From: Desmodesmus armatus
Taxonomy: Eukaryota; Chlorophyta; Chlorophyceae; Sphaeropleales; Scenedesmaceae
Reading direction: 5' to 3'
NCBI GenBank assembly: GCA_007449985.2
Contig: VIIQ02000327.1
Span: 1-64,000, forward strand
Length of the DNA: 64,000 nt
Part shown: one piece after another, positions 49,201 through 61,589 of the stretch
Layout of the letters: every line of letters begins with the position of its first letter
Numbering within the stretch: position 1 is the first letter of the stretch
Program-made: the position numbers and the translations under genes
The notes under the pieces: generated by a model
Told to the model about the DNA's origin: nothing
What the model saw: the letters and a program-made list of their open reading frames with translations, nothing else
The model's database searches: none

Positions 49201-51351
49201 AGTGGGCACGCGCCGCCCCTCAACATGACCCCGCAGCTGAACTGGTCAGCGATGCAGCAGCAAGTGCAGGAGGCTGAGGTGCTGCAGCAGCAGACCAGGG
49301 CTTTCCAGCCGGAGCCAGTGGATGCAGCAGCTGAACTGGCCAAGCTCAGCAGCATGGCAGCGGGCAAGGCAGACCTTTCGCAGCAGATCCTGCAGCAGTC
49401 GCAGCAGATCCTGCAGCAGGTGCAGCAGCAGCAAGACGTGCTGGCAGCACAGGACAGCACTGAGTCCTCTGTATCCGAGCAGGACAGCGACACAGAGGAT
49501 GAGGAGCAGACAGCAGCAGGAGGCCCACCAGCCAAGAGGACTCGAGGTGCAGCAGCAGCTGCGGCGGCGGCAGCAGCAGCATGCGCGCCTGCATCACCAG
49601 CAGATGCTGCTGCTGCAGTTGACATCCCTGCCGCAGCGGCAGCAGCAGGAGCAGCAGCAGACATTGCGGGCGCCTCTTTGGCAGCACGTGCTGCTCCAGG
49701 CACACTTCCCTCAGCAGCTGCGGCGGCAGCAGCAGCAGCTGGTGCTGCCGGTGCTGGTGCAACAGGTGGTCGTGCTGGTAGCGCTGAGGTACAGTGGCAG
49801 TATGAGGTACAGGAGCCTACAGGTGCAGGTCCATCAGCCTTCACCACGCCCAGCGGCAAGAAGCACACAGCAGAACAGCTGTACAGCAGGAGTGAGCACA
49901 CCCTCACACCAGGGGGCGCACACCAGACGGCGTTCTTCACAAGTCGCCACCTGGAGCACTTGCGGGAACAGCACCAGCAGCAGCAGCAGCAGCAGGGAGG
50001 GGGCAGCAGCAGTCAGCTGCCACTTGTACCCTTCATGCAGCAGCAGCAGCAGATGCTGGACTTGCTGCGCCAGCTGGCAGGTCAACAGCAAGGTGCTGCC
50101 GTCCCAGCACAACAGCAGCAGCACCCTGCGGCTGCTGGTGCTGGCAGTCCGGGCGGTGGCACTGAGGTTGAGCAGCTGCGCCAACAGCTGCAAGCAGCGC
50201 AGCAACAAGTGCAGCAGCTCACACAGGCCCAGCAGCAAATCCAACAGGCTGCCGCAGCCCAGCAGGTAGGGGCCATGAGCAGTCAGTACGCCAGCAGGCT
50301 GGGGGCTGTGGACCCGCTGGGCAGCATCATGCAGCCCTGGATCGCTGCTCAGCCAGGCCTCAATGCAGTGCTGGGTGCGGCCAACAACAGCTCACTCCTG
50401 CCAGCTGGGCAGAACAGTGGCATTACTGCAGCGCAGCTGATGGCAGTGCTCGACCTGCGAGACGGCCGGCTGGAGCAGCGGCTGTCTGCTGCTGTGGTTG
50501 CAGCAGTGCAAGGCAGCAGCCTCGGGGCTGCTGCAGCAGCAGCGGGTGGCCTGAATGCAGTGCACGGCACAGCAGCAGCAGCTGGTGAAGCAGTGCCTGG
50601 TGCTGGCGCAGAGGCACAAGCAGCGGCTGCAGCAGCGGCCGTAGCTGGGCAGGCAGGGGCTGATGTGCAGCGTGTTGGGTTCCCAGAACTTAGCACTCAC
50701 AGCACCATGGTTGAGCTGGCTGAGTGGTACTACTGCAAGCCGCTGGGCGACACGGGTCTTACTCCTCAGCAGCATGAGAGAGCTGGCAAGGCAGACAAGC
50801 AGCAGTGGAGGGGTGGCAGTCGGGGCCCACGCTTCCGACGTTGGGCAGAGTACGTTCAGCTGCTGCGTGCAATCGAGAGGAGCAGGGATGCCCTGCAGCA
50901 GCAGGCACGCAGCTCCTCTAGGCACCCCCACAGCGTGGAGGAGGTTGACAGCATCACAGCAGCAAGGGAGCTAGACAGGCAGCGGGAGCGGCTGGGCCTG
51001 TCAGTTTGTGAGTATAGGCAGTTCATCGTGGGCAGCAGCAGCAGCAAAGGGTACAAAAAGGGCAAGTCGGCTGAGGAGCGGCTGCAGCAGGAGGAGCAGC
51101 AGGAGGAGCAGCAGCAGGCAGCAGCAGAAGCAGCGACTGCTGCTGGTGCTGCTGGTGCTGGTGCTGCTGCAGCTGCTGCTGGTACCACCTCTCAAGGGCA
51201 GGGGACCCTGGATGCTGCACAGCAGGGAAGTGGTGCAGCTGGGCCGAGTCCACGGCAGCCGTCAGCCATGCAGCAGCTGCAACAGGTGCACAGGGAGCGG
51301 CAGCACCGGGGGCAGCAGAAGGGCAGGGGGGCCCAGTGTAAGAAGAGTTGA
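45614..51351 (+). CDS. Crypton/NDC10_II-type tyrosine recombinase with GCR1_C-like tail
   Basis: The exons are 45614-45933, 46025-46127, 46318-46488, 46745-47144, 47399-47626, 47841-47980, 48284-48660 and 49062-51351. All introns are GT-AG and every phase agrees, giving 1342 residues. Residues 1-107 are acidic and disordered. Residues about 108-200 look like a SAM-like core-binding domain (RTLKDYDTIINVLERWYAAD). The catalytic fold carries R311 (VARGDDLRGRKLKDL), H436 and R439 (THELRIFAAQLL), H461-W462 (RIGHW) and Y471, with the W-to-Y spacing of nine usual for these enzymes. A conserved-looking YWAERFHVAVPEQL...MPGL tail follows. After a Gln/Ala-rich linker, residues about 1124-1190 (MVELAEWYYCKPLG...RFRRWAEYVQLLRAIERSR) resemble the GCR1_C DNA-binding domain. 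Known relatives are Crypton transposases and domesticated fungal factors. Nuclear DNA binding or recombination is inferred. Whether it is mobile or domesticated is open. Confidence 0.8.
46249..46297 (+). repeat. (CTG)n run in intron 2 of the recombinase gene
   Basis: The CTG run ends about 20 bases before the CTACAG acceptor at 46317. It sits where a polypyrimidine tract is expected. A similar run (49008-49035) precedes the exon 8 acceptor. Confidence 0.85.
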
Positions 51352-52400
51352 CATGGGCACGCTGGTGGCTGGTGATCTGGGGGCTGGTAGCAACTTGTTG
51401 TGATGGGGTGGTATTGTTTTGGGCTGATGTATGGATACGTGGATCACGGTTGAGGTTCAACCTTGAGGTTCAAGTTGTTTGTGAGGTTGATTGTCAGATT
51501 GAGTGTTGCTGTACAGATTGTGAGGTACGTACGCATCTGCACATCCATGTACCTATGTGCATAACTGTGGTAGGGTGCTATTGGGATGTGGTGTTGTGAC
51601 GGTGGATTACATGATGGCCGACTGTTGAAATCAAGGTTGATTGCTGGGTGCTTTTTTACTGAAACCGAGGTAGTTGTTACTTTTTGGTGAGGTACCGTCC
51701 GTGTATGCATACAAGCGTTGGACACCTACGCACATGGAGTGTGAGGGAGTGCCAGCTGCCCGTTGAGTTGTAAAGTTTGTCTGCACTACTGGGTTGGGGT
51801 GCTAGCTGCGTGTTGAGTTGTGATGGTTGGTTGTGATGGTTGGTTGCATGGCTGGGCTGGCTACATGAAGCAAGGCTGTTTGGCCAATTGGTACGTTGCT
51901 TTTGAGGTGGGGCGTTGTTGGTGTGGCACACACATACACATGTTGATTACCTAAGCACATGAACTGTGATGGGCTTGAAAGTTGCACTTTGTGTTGTGAA
52001 GGTCGTTTGCATGGCTGAAGCAAAGTTGTTGGGTAAGAGGTTGATTGCTGAGAGCACACTGGCGCCAAACTCCCAGCAACGCCAACGTGATCCTACTGTG
52101 AGCCTGCGATGCAACTGAAATAAGTGATATTTAATATCCAAAAACATTACATGGCTGTAGGGTGCACATCGGTAAGGAACATAGAACTCTACAGGAAAAC
52201 GATCTCTCATCGATCGAATTGCAGGATGCCGAGGTGGAGACATACGTCAGGCTGGAGCACGCACTATATCAGTGTGCCAGCATAGTGTGTTACCAACGCG
52301 GTTGCTACGCTTTGCGGAGTGTCCAGCTGCCGTCCGTCCGCCACAGCTGGCCGGTGTCCGGCCGGGTCCGTCCACAAGGGAGAACCCCATACCCCTCCCC
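51352..52400. other. 3' flank of the recombinase gene; no other gene
   Basis: The sequence turns T/G-rich after the stop. A TGTAA string, the usual chlorophyte polyadenylation signal, lies at 51769-51773, about 420 bases past the stop. Weak duplicated modules (GGTTGATTGCTG at 51636 and 52039; GCACATGRASTGTGA at 51730 and 51956) suggest a diverged tandem repeat. No direct repeat bounding a mobile element was recognised by eye. Confidence 0.45.
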
Positions 52401-53521
52401 CACCCCCTGCACCCCCCCCCCCCACCCCCTCCTCCTCGTCCAGACCCCCCTGATGCTGCCAGCCCTGCCCCCACTTCGGTAACCCATCATTCCCCCGTTC
52501 CTCTGACATCCCTGGTCTGAGATGCAGCAATGTTACACTGCATCCTGGTGGTGCCGTGTTCAACCATCAGGTCAGCAGACAAGCATGGCCTCTTGTGCCG
52601 TATGTGGCCACACATCATGGCTGTGCTAAGTCCAAACCATATAATCCACATGTACAGACAAACCCAAGCTGACTTGTATGAACCAGCATGTGGCAAATTA
52701 GGCACAACACCCACTTTGGGTCACAAAACCCCGGGAGCCACAGTGCGTCTCCTCCAATTCTGGATCGCGTCTTCAAAACATATTGGGATGCTTAACAAGG
52801 ACCATCGACCACCCTTCAGCCCTCAATCCACTATCGGAGAGTATCCCTCACCGCGTACTGATCTCTTTCGGGATGGCTGACCCGTGAGACTGGGCCCTAG
52901 CGGCGTCGCAAACTTGCACATACGAAGTACAACAGACGTGTCACCGTTTGCGGTTGTGGCAACGGGCTGGCTGTCCTGATCGGCAGTGCTGCTGCTGTGT
53001 GATGGTGGGAGCCCAAGTGTCACCCTCTGTCAGGTGAGCCTAACGTGCGAATGTCCAATGTCCACTGCATCAAATATTTACAGTGTTATGTTGTACTTGT
53101 GTGTGTGGCTTTGTCAAATGCCAATGGGCTGGCCTGGATCTTGGTGCTGGGCAATTGCTGTGCTCGATCCTGTACCCATGCCTGCTGTACATACATACCT
53201 GTGGATGGTCTGATCCTGGGTCGTTTGCTTTGGGCCAGGACATCACTCAGGACCGATGTCTGAACGTGTTCAGCGGTCAAGTTGCCCGTGTATGCACTCG
53301 TTTTCATGTGTCACATTCGACATGATCTTGCTGCCCCAACCCTGATCCTCACATGGCTGCTGCTGCTGCTGCTGCTGCTGCTCCTGTGCGCTTTTCCAAC
53401 TGCAGGCGTGCCCTGACTGTGCGCATTCTGACAGTACTGTCGATATGGTGCGTCAGTGCGGCTCTGGTCACTGCCAGCCCACTGAATGGTGCCGATGGGC
53501 AACAGGCAGCAGCAGCAGCAA

Positions 53522-53559
<38 letters not shown>

Positions 53560-56500
53560 GCAGCACAGTGCAGGCTGGTCATCGTGGGTAGGAAGGATGG
53601 CACGCTGCACCAGGCCAGCATGAACTGCACTGGCGGCACACCACCCACTGTGGTCCTCAATGCAACACATCTGCGAGGTTATGAAGAGAACTTCATTGGG
53701 GTCAAGCTGGTTGGTATGTGCCCATCAGAACTGACCAAGGACACCTCCTGCTTGATGATCATCTGCGGGGGGAGCATTGTGTTGCGGAACAGCAGGGTGT
53801 CATGGGTGCGGAACAATACCATGCGAAATGATACCGTGAAGAGCCTGGTGTGTGTGGCGCACAGCAGCAGGCTTGAGGTGTATAACAGCAGGTTTACCTA
53901 CAACCAGGTCAGGCCACTGATGATTGGTGACCACGCAAGTGTGGTGCTGCACGCCAGCAACGTATCCAACAACTCAATCCGCCGCGTTGCCAGCGGTGGT
54001 GGGTTCTGGGTGGAGGGCAATGCCAATGTCACCATCACGGATGACAGTAGGGTGCAGGGAAACACGGTGGCGGGTGAAGATGGTGGGGGGATGACTGTAG
54101 GTGGGCATGCCTCTATGGTGATTGCTGGTGGCAGCAGTGTCACTAACAACACAGCTGAGCCCATCGGTGGAGGGATTGATGCCTGGGGCAATGCCAGTGT
54201 CACCATCATTGGTGGCAGCAGCATTCACAACAACATGGTCACCAATGGGAGTGGAGGGGGTGTGGCTGTTGGTGGTGATGCACGAGTGGCCATTACTGAC
54301 AGCAGCGTGCACAGTAATGTTGCACGCATGGGTGGTGGTGGTGGTGGTGTTTTTGCTCAGGAGGCCTCCAAGGTGACTCTCACCAACAGCAGCATTGGCA
54401 ACAACACGGCTGCATTGGGCGGTGGAGGGCTGATGGCATGGGGCACTGTCAGTGTTACCATCACTAGTGGCAGCAATATTCACAGCAACATGGCCTCCAA
54501 TGGGAGTGGAGGGGGTGTGGCTGTTGGTGAGGGTGCCCAGGCGTCCATCACCAACAGCAGTGTGCATGCCAATGTTGCACAAGAGGGTGGTGGTGGTGGT
54601 GTGTTTGCTCAGGAGGCCTCCAAGGTGGCCATCACCAACAGCACACTGTATAGCAACACTGCATTTGGTGTGGGTGGGGGAATATGTGCAATTGAAAGTG
54701 CCCAGGTGGCCATCACTGACAGCAGCGTGCATGACAATGTTGCACGTGATGGTGGGGGTGGGTGTGGTGGTGGTGTGCAGGCTCAGGATGCCTCCAGGGT
54801 GACCATCAACAACAGCAGCGTTGGCAACAACACAGCTGCATGGAGTGGAGGGGGTTTGGTTGCAAGGGTCACTGCTAGTGTCACCATCCTTGGTGGCAGC
54901 CGCATTCACAGCAACATGGCCTTGAATGGCTCCGGTGGGGGTTTGGATGTGTCTGGTGGGGCAGTGCTTACTATCAGTGGTGGTTGCAGCATTGTCAACA
55001 ACACTTGCATTGGAGGTGTTGGTGGAGGTATCTCCGCCGGGCTTGATGCCGAGGGGCTCAGGTTTGTTGGCTTAGGGCGATTGGATGGTGATGCAGCAAG
55101 TGTTGGCAGGGAAGACTCTAACACTCGTGTTACCGTCAGCAACAGCATCATTGCCAACAACACCAGCTACCGAAGTGCTGGTGGAGGGCTAGCAGTGGCT
55201 TCACGGGCGGCTATCACATTGATTCAAGACACCAAAGTTGTCGGCAACAAAGCCATCAATAGCTCAGGCGGGGCGGTGATGGTGATGGGTGCTGCATCGT
55301 TTGAGGCAGACATCACCGTGGTATTTGCCAACAACAGCGTGCCGCGTGGCTTTGTGGGCAGCACCATTGTTGCATTTGACAATTCCAACCTTTCCCTGCC
55401 CTCCCATGGGTTGCTGACCAAGTGCAGCAACAGCGTGTACCTTGGCAGGACCCCTTGTGGCGAAGGAGAGGTGCTGCAGCATGATGTCTGCATCTGTTGC
55501 CCTCCCCACACTTTCAGTTTTGGCAACAGCAGCTGCACACAGTGCCCACCCAATGCTGCATGTCCCGGGGCAAGCATTGTGGAGCCATTGCCCGGCTTCT
55601 GGACCTCTGCACCTACATCCATCCAGATGCACAGGTGCCCGTTGTTCAAAACCGTGTGTGACTATGTGAACCGGACTCACATGTGCAAGCCTGGCTACAA
55701 AGGGCCCTTGTGTGGTGACTGCCAGCTGCCAGAGTATGGCATGTTGACTCCTATGCGGTGTGGCAAGTGCATGCCAGCGTCCACACAGTTGGGGTTGTAC
55801 TTGTTGTTCAGCTTCATGACTGTGATGTTTGTGGATCTGACGGTGCTCTTCACGTGGCGGGACAATCTCAGGGGTGATCGTGCGGTGTTTGTCACAGACT
55901 ACATCAAAGTACTTGTTCTGTTCTTGCAGTATATGGTGATCATAGGCAGTGTGTCGGTGCCCTGGCCATTGTTTGACGTCCAGTTGTGGCTGCAGGCAAT
56001 CGGCATCATGGTGACCATGGGCTCAGGACAGGCCATGTCACTGGATTGCTGGCTGTGGAGCTACAACCGCAAGAGCAAGCTCCCGATAGCGCTGCAGCGG
56101 CAGCTGGTGTACTTCTTGGCACCCCTGTGCACGCTGCTTGCTGTGCTGGCTGTGCAGAGCCTGGTGTGGGTGGTGCAGTGTTGGGTGGTGCCTCTGATCT
56201 GGAAGCCAAAGGAGGGTGCAGTTGTGCGGAAGCCCTTCCTGCTGTTGCGCAAGCTGCCAGTCACCGTGCTGGTGTTGATGTTCTATGCATTCCCCACCCT
56301 CGTGCGCGCATCACTCAGCTTCTTCGCTTGCCTTGTCATTGACAAGCCGCTGAGTTCCCTAAGTGATGTGCCAGTGGGCGCCACTGCCCCCCTCAGCCAC
56401 CGTTGGGGGTACTGGGTTAGCTCCATTGAGCAACAATGCTTTGCCGGCTACCACCTGGGCTGGTCTATGGGCTTGGGCCTGCCCTCAGTGCTGTTGTGGT

Positions 56501-57750
56501 GCCTCATTGTCCCCATTGCCATGGGTGTGGGCTTGTACCTCTACAGGGGAAGGGCGGACACCGACAGCTTCAGGGAGCACTTTGGGTTCCTATATCGCAC
56601 CTACAAGCCCGAGTGCATGTGGTGGGAGGCTGTGTGGGCTGCCCGCACCGTGGTGCTTACACTGATCTCAGTGTTTGCGTTCCCGATGCAGCGGTACTTC
56701 TCTGTGCTGAGCTTGTTACTGATCTTCTTGGCCAGCGCTGCACTGCAGATCATGTTCCAGCCCTACGAGTCCCCATCCTGCACCGCATGCACCTGGTGTC
56801 CACCTCATGCCTTGCAGCCACCACCCTGGGGGCCCTGGTTATGTTTGCCTACGACATCCAGGAGTCCACCGCGTACGTGCTGCGCATTGCCATCACGGTG
56901 CTCGTGTTTGTGGTGAACCTGGCGTTTATTGGCTGGTGCTGTGTGAAGCTGGTGCCCGCACTGCGGGAGGGGGTGGTGAAGCACTGGCCCAAGGCCAAGG
57001 CGTGGCTGATGGGCGCGGTGGCGCGTGTGTTGGGCTACATCGGGCTCTCACCCGGGCGCAAGGGCAGGCGTGGGCGTCGCGGCACCTCTGGCGGCTGTTG
57101 GGGTGTGTAGAGATGCATGACAAGACCATGCACAAGTCACTTTTGTGCCCTGACCCCCCTCTCTCGGTGAGCTTGTGTTTGGGGAAGAGAGGAAAGTCAT
57201 CAAGCATGTAGGTGTGCTTGTTCTTCTCGCTACTGTCTTTTTTCTGGTGGGAGCCTGCTACTATAGGGCCTTGGGACTCTTGGTTGTTGTGTTGATCCGT
57301 CTTTGCAATGCCTCTGATTGCGCATGCGGCTTGTGTTGCACGCATGCGTAGGATGCGCTCATGGGCGATTAGGGACCCCATCAGGCTGTTCAGAAGTGGT
57401 TGCAGGGTTGGCACGGGTTGAAAACGCTGCCTAGTTTGCATGCGTCATGTGCTTTGCCTGAAGATACCCATGTGACATGCAGATTTTGTTGCAAATCGCA
57501 GCGCTTGCTGTGGTTGCTGGGCTCAAAACGGTGTTATATGCGCATGCGGCATGTGTCCAATTCAACATCGGTTGAGTCAAGGTGCCAGCGGGTCTTGCAT
57601 GCCTCCCACCATCTCCCATTCTGGCACACCGCCTGCATGTGTTGCGCGCTGTTTCTGCTTTTTTGTGTGGCCAAGACCCTGTGCCGACTGTCCCAAATTA
57701 CCACTTGCCCAAGCAGCACATATATTGGCACGTTGTTGTGGTCACCCCCA
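52400..57750. repeat. Segmental duplication carrying beta-helix gene, copy 2
   Basis: Collinear partner of 33330-39250 (see that entry). The upstream 950 bases and the GCGCATGCGGCTTGTG-type downstream blocks are included, so the duplication is larger than the gene. Confidence 0.9.
53353..57110 (+). CDS. Signal-peptide, beta-helix, Cys-rich, multi-pass membrane protein, copy 2
   Basis: The ATG at 53353 is followed by poly-Ala and a hydrophobic leader (RRALTVRILTVLSIWCVSAA, residues about 18-38). Residues about 195-690 are repeated coils of the GGGxxVGxxAxVAITDSSVHxN and NNTAxxGGG type, as in right-handed parallel beta-helix (Pmp-like) proteins. Residues about 700-800 are Cys-rich (CPPNAACPG, CKPGYKGPLCGDC), resembling GCC2/GCC3 or EGF-like modules. 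From residue about 813 there are seven to eight hydrophobic segments (LGLYLLFSFMTVMFVDLTVL first). The continuous frame stops at 56916 after a lost C in GAGTCCCCATCC near 56772. The original frame resumes and ends with a basic tail (SPGRKGRRGRRGTSGG) at 57110. A surface adhesion or sensing role is inferred from architecture only. Conserved donors at 33993 and 53034 hint at an upstream intron. Confidence 0.75.
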
Positions 57751-59261
57751 ATCAAAGATACCGGCGTCACCGCAGCCACCTTGTCGTTGTGAGCTGGTGG
57801 GTGGGAGCTCACATTGCCTGCATCTGATGTGTTGTTGTCTTCCAATTCTGTTCTCGTTTCCCTTGCACTTTGTCTGGCCGTGCTTTGCACCACTTCGATC
57901 GCTCATGTAGCTTGTCAAGCACGCATGTGCAGGACACAAACAGGGCTGTTATGGACCCTATCGGCTGGTGGTTGCACGGCTACAAGGGTTGTACACACTG
58001 CTAGATGTGCAAGAGGACTGTTCCCTACCTCAACGGGCACACATGGCATGAGGAGATCCCTCAGCTTGTGACACGTGAAGGAGCTGGCTCTCATATGCTG
58101 CCGGACATGCGATGGCTTTCTGCTTGGGTGCATCCGGTGTGCTGGCCAGCCTGAGCGTACACCCAACACATGTGTTGGCATGCCGCGTGCCTCATGTAGA
58201 GTGTGCATACGGCCGCCATGTGATTATAGCTGATGGCCGTGACAGTGGTGACAGATTATATCATACGGTGACTGAACTGCCGCTTGCGAGAATAGAGAAA
58301 AGTTGCTGATGCAACAACATTTGCAGCTAAGAGTGATCTTTGTGCGCATCTACATGTTGTAGCAGATTTGCGCACTGGACATGATGCATAGTGGTGAGTG
58401 GCTCAAGTTGGACTGCCAAGCAGGAGTCGTTCAGCTGTTGGAGTTCAGGTTGGTCTTAGCAGGGGGTTGGCCAGGTGGCCTAGCATATGTCGTGTTTGGC
58501 CCTCACTTGAGCACATGCAAGAGGCTTTTTGGCGCATGTGATCATGCCAAAGCCCCAAGGTGGTGGCGGTGTTGCTGTGCTGATGCATGTGCTGCTCCTG
58601 GTTCATTATGTTGGTACTGGGGTTGAGTGCTAGCTGCTCGAGCATTGTGGAGCATTGTGAAGCTTGTGCAGTGATGGCCATAATTGTGTCAACCAGCAGC
58701 AGAGTCTGATCAGGAGGACTGGCAACCGGATATGCATCATCATGACATCAGCTCAGGCCCGTTTTGACCAGCTGATGTGGTGTAACTTTGATTTGATGTG
58801 CTGTTGCGGTACTGCTGGCCAGCCATGGGTGGGTCCCGCTGCTGTTGCTAGGTTCGACTGAAATTGCATGCAATGGACCGAAGGCATGCTGATGTGACCA
58901 TTGAAGATGATATACTATCATAGTATCCTGCTTATGGCTAAGAAGAGGTTTGCAAGTCACATGTGACTGTACAGGATCAGCGGCCTGTACAGTACATGCT
59001 AGGTTTGCAGAACGATACTGATATTGTAAACGTTGAACGGCATCAACAAATCGATCGAGTATGTGAGTCCGGCCTGTGACGAATCTGAGGGTGACTCACT
59101 TGTTAGCTGACTCACCCTCACGCCCCGTTCCTCCCTCATGTGACAGACCATTCGGTTCCCCCGGGGAGTACTGTATCAACCTCAAAGCAATTGCCAGTAT
59201 CCATCAAAGCAGTAGCTGCCCTGCACGTTTCTTCGTCTTTTGTCAGCGATCAGCAGCAGCG
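57111..59261. other. Intergenic region; no gene recognised
   Basis: It holds the duplicated flank with GCGCATGCGGC.TGTG modules (57317, 57541), then sequence with short frames only. The last 200 bases form the likely promoter and 5' leader of the gene starting at 59262, including two copies of GAGGGTGACTCACTTGTTAGC-like sequence (59088 and 59107). Confidence 0.45.
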
Positions 59262-60134
59262 ATGGCTTCTGACATCCCCACCACCGAGGTGCCCGGTCTC
59301 CGTAAGCAGGCTGTTGATGCTGGAAGCTTCGTGGCACAGTACGTGACCACAACCGTGAAGGTGAGGGCACAGTTCCTTGAGTATATGAGGGTCTTGGGCA
59401 TGTGCAGGCATCCGTGCAACCTGCTGGCCCGTTCAGTGCAGATTCATGCGCATTGAACGACACCATATATGCTGTACGCACTCCGCGAGTTGTGGTTTGT
59501 GTAGCAGCCTGCTTGTACATGCATGCAGCAGTGTTGGCGCGATGATCGGTTCCGTCCTGATTCCATTGCACAGTTTGCCGTACCCTTTTCGACTTCTGAT
59601 CACATGCAGCTTCGTGTGTTTCCTTGATTACGTAATGCAGGACCCCGCAGCCCGCGAGGCTCTGCTGGCAGAGGTGAAGAAGTACTTTGATGAGGTGTCT
59701 GCAGTGACCAAGGAGCACATGACCGTGAGTGTGCTGCTGTTCAGCAGTAGTTCCGCCATGCAGCTACATGAGTCGTGGTTGGCACGCATTTTGCAGTACA
59801 TAGACAGGGGCAAGGCGTGCAGTAGCTTGGATGCAGTGTGCGATCCCGAAGTTGGTGATGTGGGGGTTGGTGGGGGTGGTAGGGGTGGTGGGGGTGGTGG
59901 AGGAAGGGTTGGGGGCTGTAGCTGTCGGGTGAAGCTGCAGGGGTGCCGCTGCAGCCGCTGCAGCTGCATATGTGTCCTGCCTGCTATGTGGTGCATTACA
60001 TGTTGCCTCGCCCACCAAGTTGTGACTGTGGCTGCTGCTGTTGCCGTGCTGCTTGTGCCACCCCTTCCTATATTCCTCTCCCCTGTGCTGCTACTGCCAC
60101 ACACAACACGATATTACACAGCGTGCTGATCACA

Positions 60135-60166
<32 letters not shown>

Positions 60167-60328
60167 AGGATGCCGAGAAGCGTGCTAAGCTGCTCGAATA
60201 TGCCAAGAGCTTTGCTATCCAGAGGCCGTGACTGCTGCTGCAGCTGCTGCCGGCGTCACCCCTCTCCACCTCCTTATGCTGCTACTGCCACAAAGAACAG
60301 GATGTCGACGAGCATGCTGACAAACTGC

Positions 60329-60369
<41 letters not shown>

Positions 60370-61589
60370 TCACAGGATGCCGAGAAGCGTGCAAAGCTGC
60401 TGGAATATGCCAAGAGCTTTGCCAACCAGGCTGTCACAGCTGCCAAGGACCCCAACACCCGTGCCTCACTGCTCGACAAGCTGAAGGCCACAGTGGCCAT
60501 TGCACAGGAGGCAATCAAGGTGTGTCAATAATAATGATGATTGATAATTATTATCAAATATTATAATGATAATAATCATCAAAAATGAATCAAACAGCAA
60601 AAAATGAGTGGTTGCTGCCAAGGACCCCAACACACGCGCCTCACTGCTTGACAAGCTGAAGGCCACAGTGGCCATTGCACAGGAGGCAATCAAGGTGTGT
60701 TTGTGTTACGTTTTGACTTTGTGTGTGATTTTTTTGCGGAGGGGGGGGGTGCATGGGAGGGAATGGGGGTCAACAGTGCGGGGGGGGGGGGGGGGGGGGA
60801 GCAAGGTGTGTTTTGGGGGTTCGTGTGGGTGGGTGGGTGGGTGGGTGGGTGGGTGGGGGGGGGGGGGGTGCATGGTTTTTTTGGGGGGGGGGGGGATGTC
60901 AGCTATCCGGGAAACCTAATATCGCTTTTTGCAGGCTAGTACAGTATCTGCAAACATAGAATCCAAGCTGTCACAGCTGCCAAGGACCCCAACACCCGTG
61001 CGTCACTGCTTGATAAGCTGAAGGCCACAGTCGCAATTGCACAGGAGGCAATCAAGGTGTGTGCTTGTGGTGTTTGGGTATTGGGAGAGGGGGGGGGGTG
61101 TCTAAGGACCCCCACACAACATATCGAGGCACGACTCTTTGCAGCAGAATCAAGCAGTTGCAAACAGAGAGAATGGTGGTGAATGCTGCTACAACACACA
61201 AGCTACCGCTGAACCCTACTGCCGCCGCTGCTGCTTTTGCAGGACCCCGCAAAACGTCAGGAGATCCACGACAACCTGGCTGCCACAACTCACAAGCTAA
61301 CACTGAACCTGCTGCTGCTGCTGCTGTTGATGCTGTTGCTGCTGATCTTGCAGGACCCAGCAAAGCGCCAGGAGATTCATGACAACCTGGCTGCCACAAC
61401 ACACACTTGGCAAACCACCGCTGAGTTCTGCTGCTGCTGCTGCTGCTGAACCCTCAGGACCCCGCAAAGCGTCAGGAGATCCACGACAACCTGGCTGCCA
61501 CCACCCACAAGCTGCTGCAGGCGGCACAGGGTGCACAGCCCCCAGCGGGTGCTGCACCTGTTGCTGAGCTGCCAAAGCCAGTTGTGTGA
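59262..61589 (+). CDS. Small amphipathic helical protein (152 aa), four constitutive exons
   Basis: The exons are 59262-59360, 59641-59724, 60376-60519 and 61458-61589. All are phase 0 with GT-AG introns and sum to 152 codons plus TGA. The exon products are MASDIPTTEVPGLRKQAVDA..., DPAAREALLAEVKKYFDEVS..., DAEKRAKLLEYAKSFANQAV... and DPAKRQEIHDNLAATTHKLL... ending in an Ala/Pro tail (VAELPKPVV). Three exons start D-P/A-(E/A)-(K/R)-R, which suggests the helices arose by exon duplication. There is no signal peptide, membrane segment or Cys. The heptad-like Lys/Glu/Ala pattern fits LEA-like or lipid-surface proteins, but I do not recognise the family. Extra exon-like copies lie inside the introns and past the stop. 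The CAG-type start context (AGCAGCGATGGCT) is good. Confidence 0.7.
60169..61056 (+). repeat. Three partial tandem copies of exon 3
   Basis: A 5' copy at 60169-60231 has a good CTGTAG acceptor and DAEKRAKLLEYAKSFA, then runs into CCG TGA. A 3' copy at about 60612-60694 and another at about 60966-61056 keep AAKDPNTRASLLDKLKATVA and the AAG/GTGTGT donor but lack an acceptor. The complete copy is 60376-60519. Intervals hold AT-rich, poly-G and GGGT tracts. Confidence 0.85.
61243..61457 (+). repeat. Two partial tandem copies of exon 4
   Basis: 61243-61300 and 61353-61410 each follow a TTGCAG acceptor and encode DPAKRQEIHDNLAATTH, but then diverge without a clear donor. The complete terminal exon begins at 61458. 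The period is about 105-110 bases. CTG runs precede each acceptor. Confidence 0.85.
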
